From Hydractinia symbiolongicarpus (Eukaryota > Cnidaria > Hydrozoa > Anthoathecata > Hydractiniidae), in NCBI RefSeq assembly GCF_029227915.1, contig NC_079887.1, forward strand, positions 26,163,650 to 26,227,649: a stretch of DNA of 64,000 nucleotides, given 5' to 3'. The stretch's first letter is position 1, and each line of letters begins with the position of its first letter. Positions 60,359 through 64,000 of this stretch are shown here, piece by piece. The translations under genes were made by a program, and so were the position numbers. The notes under the pieces are model-generated. The model saw only the letters and a list, made by a program, of their open reading frames with translations. It searched no databases and was not told the DNA's origin.

Positions 60359-62619
60359 GTACTTTCTTTGTATACATTCGACTATACGGGCCAAGCCCGG
60401 GATTTACGGGAAATCGCGGTTTTCGTTTTCCGGCGATTAAAACTCTTTCATTAAGCGTCTCATCAAAAATGAAAACATTTTTGAAAATTACAAGTCTCAT
60501 GCGTTTTAGTTTTGAAAAAAAAAATTAAAAAATCGTTCGGGAAATGAGTTTACTCCCTGGGTACTTTCTTTGTATACATTCGACTATACGGGCCAAGCCC
60601 CGGATATACGGGAAAACGCGGGATATCGTTTGCCGGCGATTAAACCTCTTTCATTAAGCGTCTCATCAAAAATGAAAACATTTTGGAAAACCACAAGTCT
60701 CATGCGTTTTAGTGGTGAAAAAATAATTTAAAAAATCGTTCGGGAAATGAGTTTACTCCCTGGGTACTTTCTTTGTATACTTTTGACTATACGGGCCGAG
60801 TCCGGGATTTACGGGAAATCGCGGATTTTCGTTTGCCGGCGATTAAACTTCCTTTATTCAGCGTCCCATCAAATATGAAAATATTTTTGAAAACTACAAG
60901 TCTCATGCGTTTAGTGGTAAAAAAATAATATAAAAAATCGTTCGGGAAATGAGTTTACTCCCTGGGTACTTTCTTTGTATACTTTTGACTATACGGGCCA
61001 AGCCCGGGATTACGGGAAATCGCGGATTTTCGTTTGCCGGCAATTAAACTTCCTTTATTCAGCGTCTCTTCAAAAGTGAAAACATTTTTAAAAACTACAA
61101 GTCTTATGCGTTTTAGTGGTGAAAAAATAATTTAAAAAAATCGTTCTTGAAATGAGTTTACTCCCTGGGTACTTTCTTTGTATACTTTTGACTATACGGG
61201 CCGAGTCCGGGATTTAGGGAAATCGCAGGTTTTCGTTTGCCGGCGATTGAACTGCTTTTATTCAGCGTCTCATCAAAAATGAAAACAATCTTGAAAACTA
61301 CAAGTGTCATGCGTTTCAGTGGTGAAATAATAATTTAAAAAATCGTTTGGGAAATGAGTTTACTCCCTGGGTACTTTCTTTGTATACTTTTGACTATACG
61401 GGCCGAGTCCCGGATTTTCGAGAAATCGCAGGTTTTCGTTTGCCGGCGATTAAACTTCTTTTATTCAGCGTCTCATCAAAAATGAAAACATTTTTAAAAA
61501 CTACAAGTCTCATGCGTTTTAGTGGTGAAAAAGTAATTTAAAAAATCGTTCGGGAAATGAGTTTACTCCCTGGGTACTTTCTTTGTATACTTTTGACTAT
61601 ACGGGCCGAGTCTGGGATTTAGGAAATCGCAGGTTTTCGTTTGCCGGCGATTAAACTGCTTTTATTCAGCGTCTCATCAAAAATGAAAACATTTTTGAAA
61701 ACTAAAATTCTCATGCGTTTTAGTGGTGAAAAAATAATTTAAAAAATCGTTCGGGAAATGAGTTTACTCCCTGGTTACTTTCTTTGTATACTTTTGACTA
61801 TACGGGCCAAGCCGGGATTTACGGGAAATCGCGGGTTTCCGTTTGCCGGCGATTAGATTTCTTCTATTCAGCGTCTCATCAAAAATGAAAACATTTTTAA
61901 AAACTACAAGTCTTATGCGTTTTAGTGGTGAAAAAATAATTTAAAAAATCGTTCTGGAAATGAGTTTACTCTCAGGGTACTTTCTTTGTATACATTCGAC
62001 TATACGTGCTAAGCCCGGGATTTACGGGAAATCGCGGGTTTTCGTTTGCCGGTGATTAAACTGCTTTTATTCAACGTCTCATCAAAAATGAAAACATTCT
62101 AGAAAACTACAAGTCTCATGCGTTTTAGTGGTGAAATAATAATTTAAAAAATCGTTTGGGAAATGAGTTTACTCCCTGGGTATTTCTTTGTATACTTTTG
62201 ACTTTACGGGCCGAGTCCAGGATTTACGGGAAATCGCAGGTTTTCGTTTGCCGGCGATTAAACTTCTTTTATTCAGCGTCTCATCAACAATGAAAACATT
62301 TTTAAAAACTACAAGTCTCATGTGTTTTAGTGGTGAAAAAGTAATTTAAAAAATCGTTCGGGAAATGAGTTTACTTCCTGGGTACTTTCTTTGTATACTT
62401 TTGACTATACGGGCCAAGCCCGGGATTTACGGGAAGTCGCTGGTTTTCGTTTGCCGGCGATTAAACTTCTTTTATTCAGCGTCTCATCAAAAATGAAAAC
62501 ATTTTTAAAAACTACAAGTCTTATGCGTTTTAGTGGTGCAAAAATAATTTGAAAAATCGTTCTGGAAATGAGCTTACTCCCTGGGTACTTTCTTTGTATA
62601 CTTTGACTATACGGTCCGA
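60359..62619 (+). repeat. More diverged, weakly ordered monomers
   Basis: I see no clear multi-monomer repeat here. Many changes look private: GGGATTACGGG, CTCTTCAAAAG, an extra A before TCGTTCTTG (about 61140), ACAATCTTG, GTGTCATG, GATTTTCGAGAAATC, TTAGGAAATC, GGGTTTCCG, TTCTTCTATT, ATTCTAGAAAAC, GGGTATTTC and GACTTTACGG. The stretch has been homogenised less than the blocks to its left. Confidence 0.75.
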
Positions 62620-64000
62620 GTCCGGGATTTACGGGAAATCGCGGATTTTCGTTTGCCGGCGATTAAACTTCTTTTATACAGCGTCCCATCAAATATGAAA
62701 ATATTTTTGAAAACTACAAGTCTCATGCGTTTAGTGGTAAAAAAATAATATAAAAAATCGTTCGGGAAATGAGTTTACTCCCTGGGTACTTTCTTTGTAT
62801 ACTTTTGACTATACGGGCCAAGCCCGGGATTTAAGGGAAATCGCGGGTTTTAGTTTGCCGGCGATTAAACTTCTTTTATTCAGCGTCTCATCAAAAATGA
62901 AAACATTTTTAAAAACTACAAGTCTTATGCGTTTTAGTGGTGAAAAATAATTTAAAAAATCGTTCTGGAAATGAGTTTACTCCCTGGGTACTTTCTTTGT
63001 ATACTTTTGACTATACGGGCCGAGTCCAGAATTTACGGGAAATCGCAGGTTTTCGTTTGCCGGCGATTAAACTTCTTTTATTCAGCGTCTCATCAAAAAT
63101 AAAAACATTTTTAAAAACTACAAGTCTCATGCGTTTTAGTGGTAAAATAATAATTTAAAAAATCGTTTGGGAAATGAGTTTACTCCCTGGGTACTTTTTT
63201 TGTATACTTTTGACTATACGGGCCGAGTCCAGGATTTACGGGAAATCGCAGGTTTTCGTTTGCCGGCGATTAAACTTCTTTTATTCAGCGTCTCATCAAA
63301 AATGAAAACATTTTTGAAAAATAAAATTCTCATGCGTTTTAGTGGTGAAAAAATAATTTAAAAAATCGTTCGGGAAATGAGTTTACTCCCTGGGTACTTT
63401 CTTTGTATACTTTTGACTATACGGGCTGAGTCCGGGATTTACGGGAAATCGCGGATTTTCGTTTGCCGGCGATTAAACTTCTTTTATACAGCGTCCCATC
63501 AAATATGAAAATATTTTTGAAAACTACAAGTCTCATGCGCTTAGTGGTAAAAAATAATATAAAAAATCGTTCGGGAAATGAGTTTACTCCCTGGGTACTT
63601 TCTTTGTATACTTTTGACTATACGGGCCAAGCCCGGGATTTACGGGAAATCGCGGGTTTTCGTTTGCCGGCGATTAAACTTCTTTTATTCAGCGTCTCAT
63701 CAAAAATGAAAACATTTTTAAAAACTACAAGTCTTATGCGTTTTAGTGGTGAAAAAATAATTTAAAAAATCGTTCTGAAAATGAGTTTACTCCCTGGGTA
63801 CTTTCTTTGTATACTTTTGACTATACAGGCCGAGTCCAGGATTTACGGGAAATCGCAGGTTTTCGTTTGCCGGCGATTAAACTTCTTTTATTCAGCGTCT
63901 CATCAAAAATAAAAACATTTTTAAAAACTACAAGTCTCATGCGTTTTAGTGGTAAAATAATAATTTAAAAAATCGTTTGGGAAATGACTTTACTCCCTGG
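62620..64000 (+). repeat. 4-mer (810 bp) tandem duplication, cut by window end
   Basis: Copy 1 is about 62620-63429 and copy 2 runs from about 63430 to the edge. Shared rare markers at a shift of 810 bp are TTTTATACAGCG, AAAAATAAAAACATT and GTGGTAAAATAATAATTT. The window ends at monomer position 34 in CTCCCTGG, so the array continues. Confidence 0.82.

Larger units (their letters stand above)
1..64000 (+). repeat. Satellite DNA array, ~203 bp monomer, ~314 copies
   Basis: Every line of the window carries the same ordered landmarks: AAAAAATCGTT, CCCTGGGTAC, TTTGTATAC, GACTATACGGGCC, TTTACGGGAAA, TTTGCCGGCGATTAAAC, CAGCGTCTCATC, GAAAACATTTTT, ACTACAAGTCTCATGCG and TTTAGTGGT. The landmark AATCGTT recurs at 203 bp, or at 201 or 202 bp where a monomer carries small deletions. 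All copies are head to tail on one strand; calling it plus is arbitrary. No unrelated sequence longer than a few bases interrupts the array, and both ends stop inside a monomer. The family is not one I recognise. Such arrays are usually centromeric or pericentromeric in eukaryotes; that role is inferred. Confidence 0.99.

Noticed and set aside
1-64000. CRISPR array
   Set aside because: The repeats are continuous 203 bp units with no distinct unique spacers, and the unit is far longer than CRISPR repeats.
1-64000. Ribosomal DNA spacer subrepeats
   Set aside because: No rRNA gene sequence or promoter-like break is present in 64 kb, and the HOR structure and length are not typical of an intergenic spacer.
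1-64000. Coding tandem repeats of a giant repetitive protein
   Set aside because: No frame stays open beyond about 120 codons and indels break frame constantly.

Overview
The whole 64 kb window is one uninterrupted, head-to-tail satellite DNA array. The monomer is about 203 bp, with common 201, 202 and 204 bp variants. Walking the conserved AAAAAATCGTT landmark gives roughly 314 full monomers, all in the same orientation. Both window edges cut a monomer, so the array is longer than 64 kb. I see no protein-coding gene, RNA gene, CRISPR array, transposon, inversion or unique spacer. The many short reading frames (60-121 codons) are by-products of the repeat.

Organism: long homogeneous satellite arrays with higher-order repeats (HORs) are typical of eukaryotic centromeric or pericentromeric heterochromatin. 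I do not recognise the monomer family and cannot name the species. The reference monomer is about 38% G+C. By hand count it holds about 12 CpG against about 7 expected, so CpG is not depleted. This argues weakly against long-term heavy CpG methylation, and so mildly favours an invertebrate or another lightly methylated lineage over a vertebrate or plant.

Monomer architecture (phase 1 = first A of AAAAAATCG): positions 46-75 hold two abutting dyads (GTATA-N8-TATAC, then CGGGC-CAA-GCCCG). Positions 64-96 hold four GGG runs spaced 9-11 bp apart. Positions 141-209 are A/T-tract rich. Diagnostic variants occur as exchangeable cassettes along the monomer.

Layout: 0-5.4 kb, irregular monomers with four fused 301-311 bp units and a 910 bp duplication; 5.3-11.8 kb, a 1,461 bp tandem duplication with an out-of-register junction plus a third copy 3.03 kb downstream; 11.7-18.2 kb, an eight-monomer HOR in 8-, 7-, 11- and 6-mer versions; 18.3-24.4 kb, two separate 1,014 bp (5-mer) duplications and a 2-mer duplication; 24.1-27.8 kb, a 9-mer (1,822 bp) twice; 29.9-38.7 kb, a composite 13-mer HOR (8-mer plus 5-mer, 2,637 bp) in three versions; 38.7-44.1 kb, mosaic; 44.2-46.2 kb, a 1,013 bp 5-mer twice; 45.9-51.4 kb, a 14-mer (2,834 bp) followed by its 13-mer deletion derivative; 51.1-54.0 kb, an 8-mer (1,623 bp) repeated; 56.3-60.4 kb, a 10-mer (2,025 bp) twice with a nested 4-mer; 60.4-64 kb, more diverged monomers ending in an 810 bp 4-mer duplication.

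There is no gene network to describe. The content of the window is the evolutionary record of the array: unequal exchange in register, local amplification of different HORs, cassette shuffling and one clear out-of-register join. A centromere role is an inference from this structure and is not shown by the sequence.
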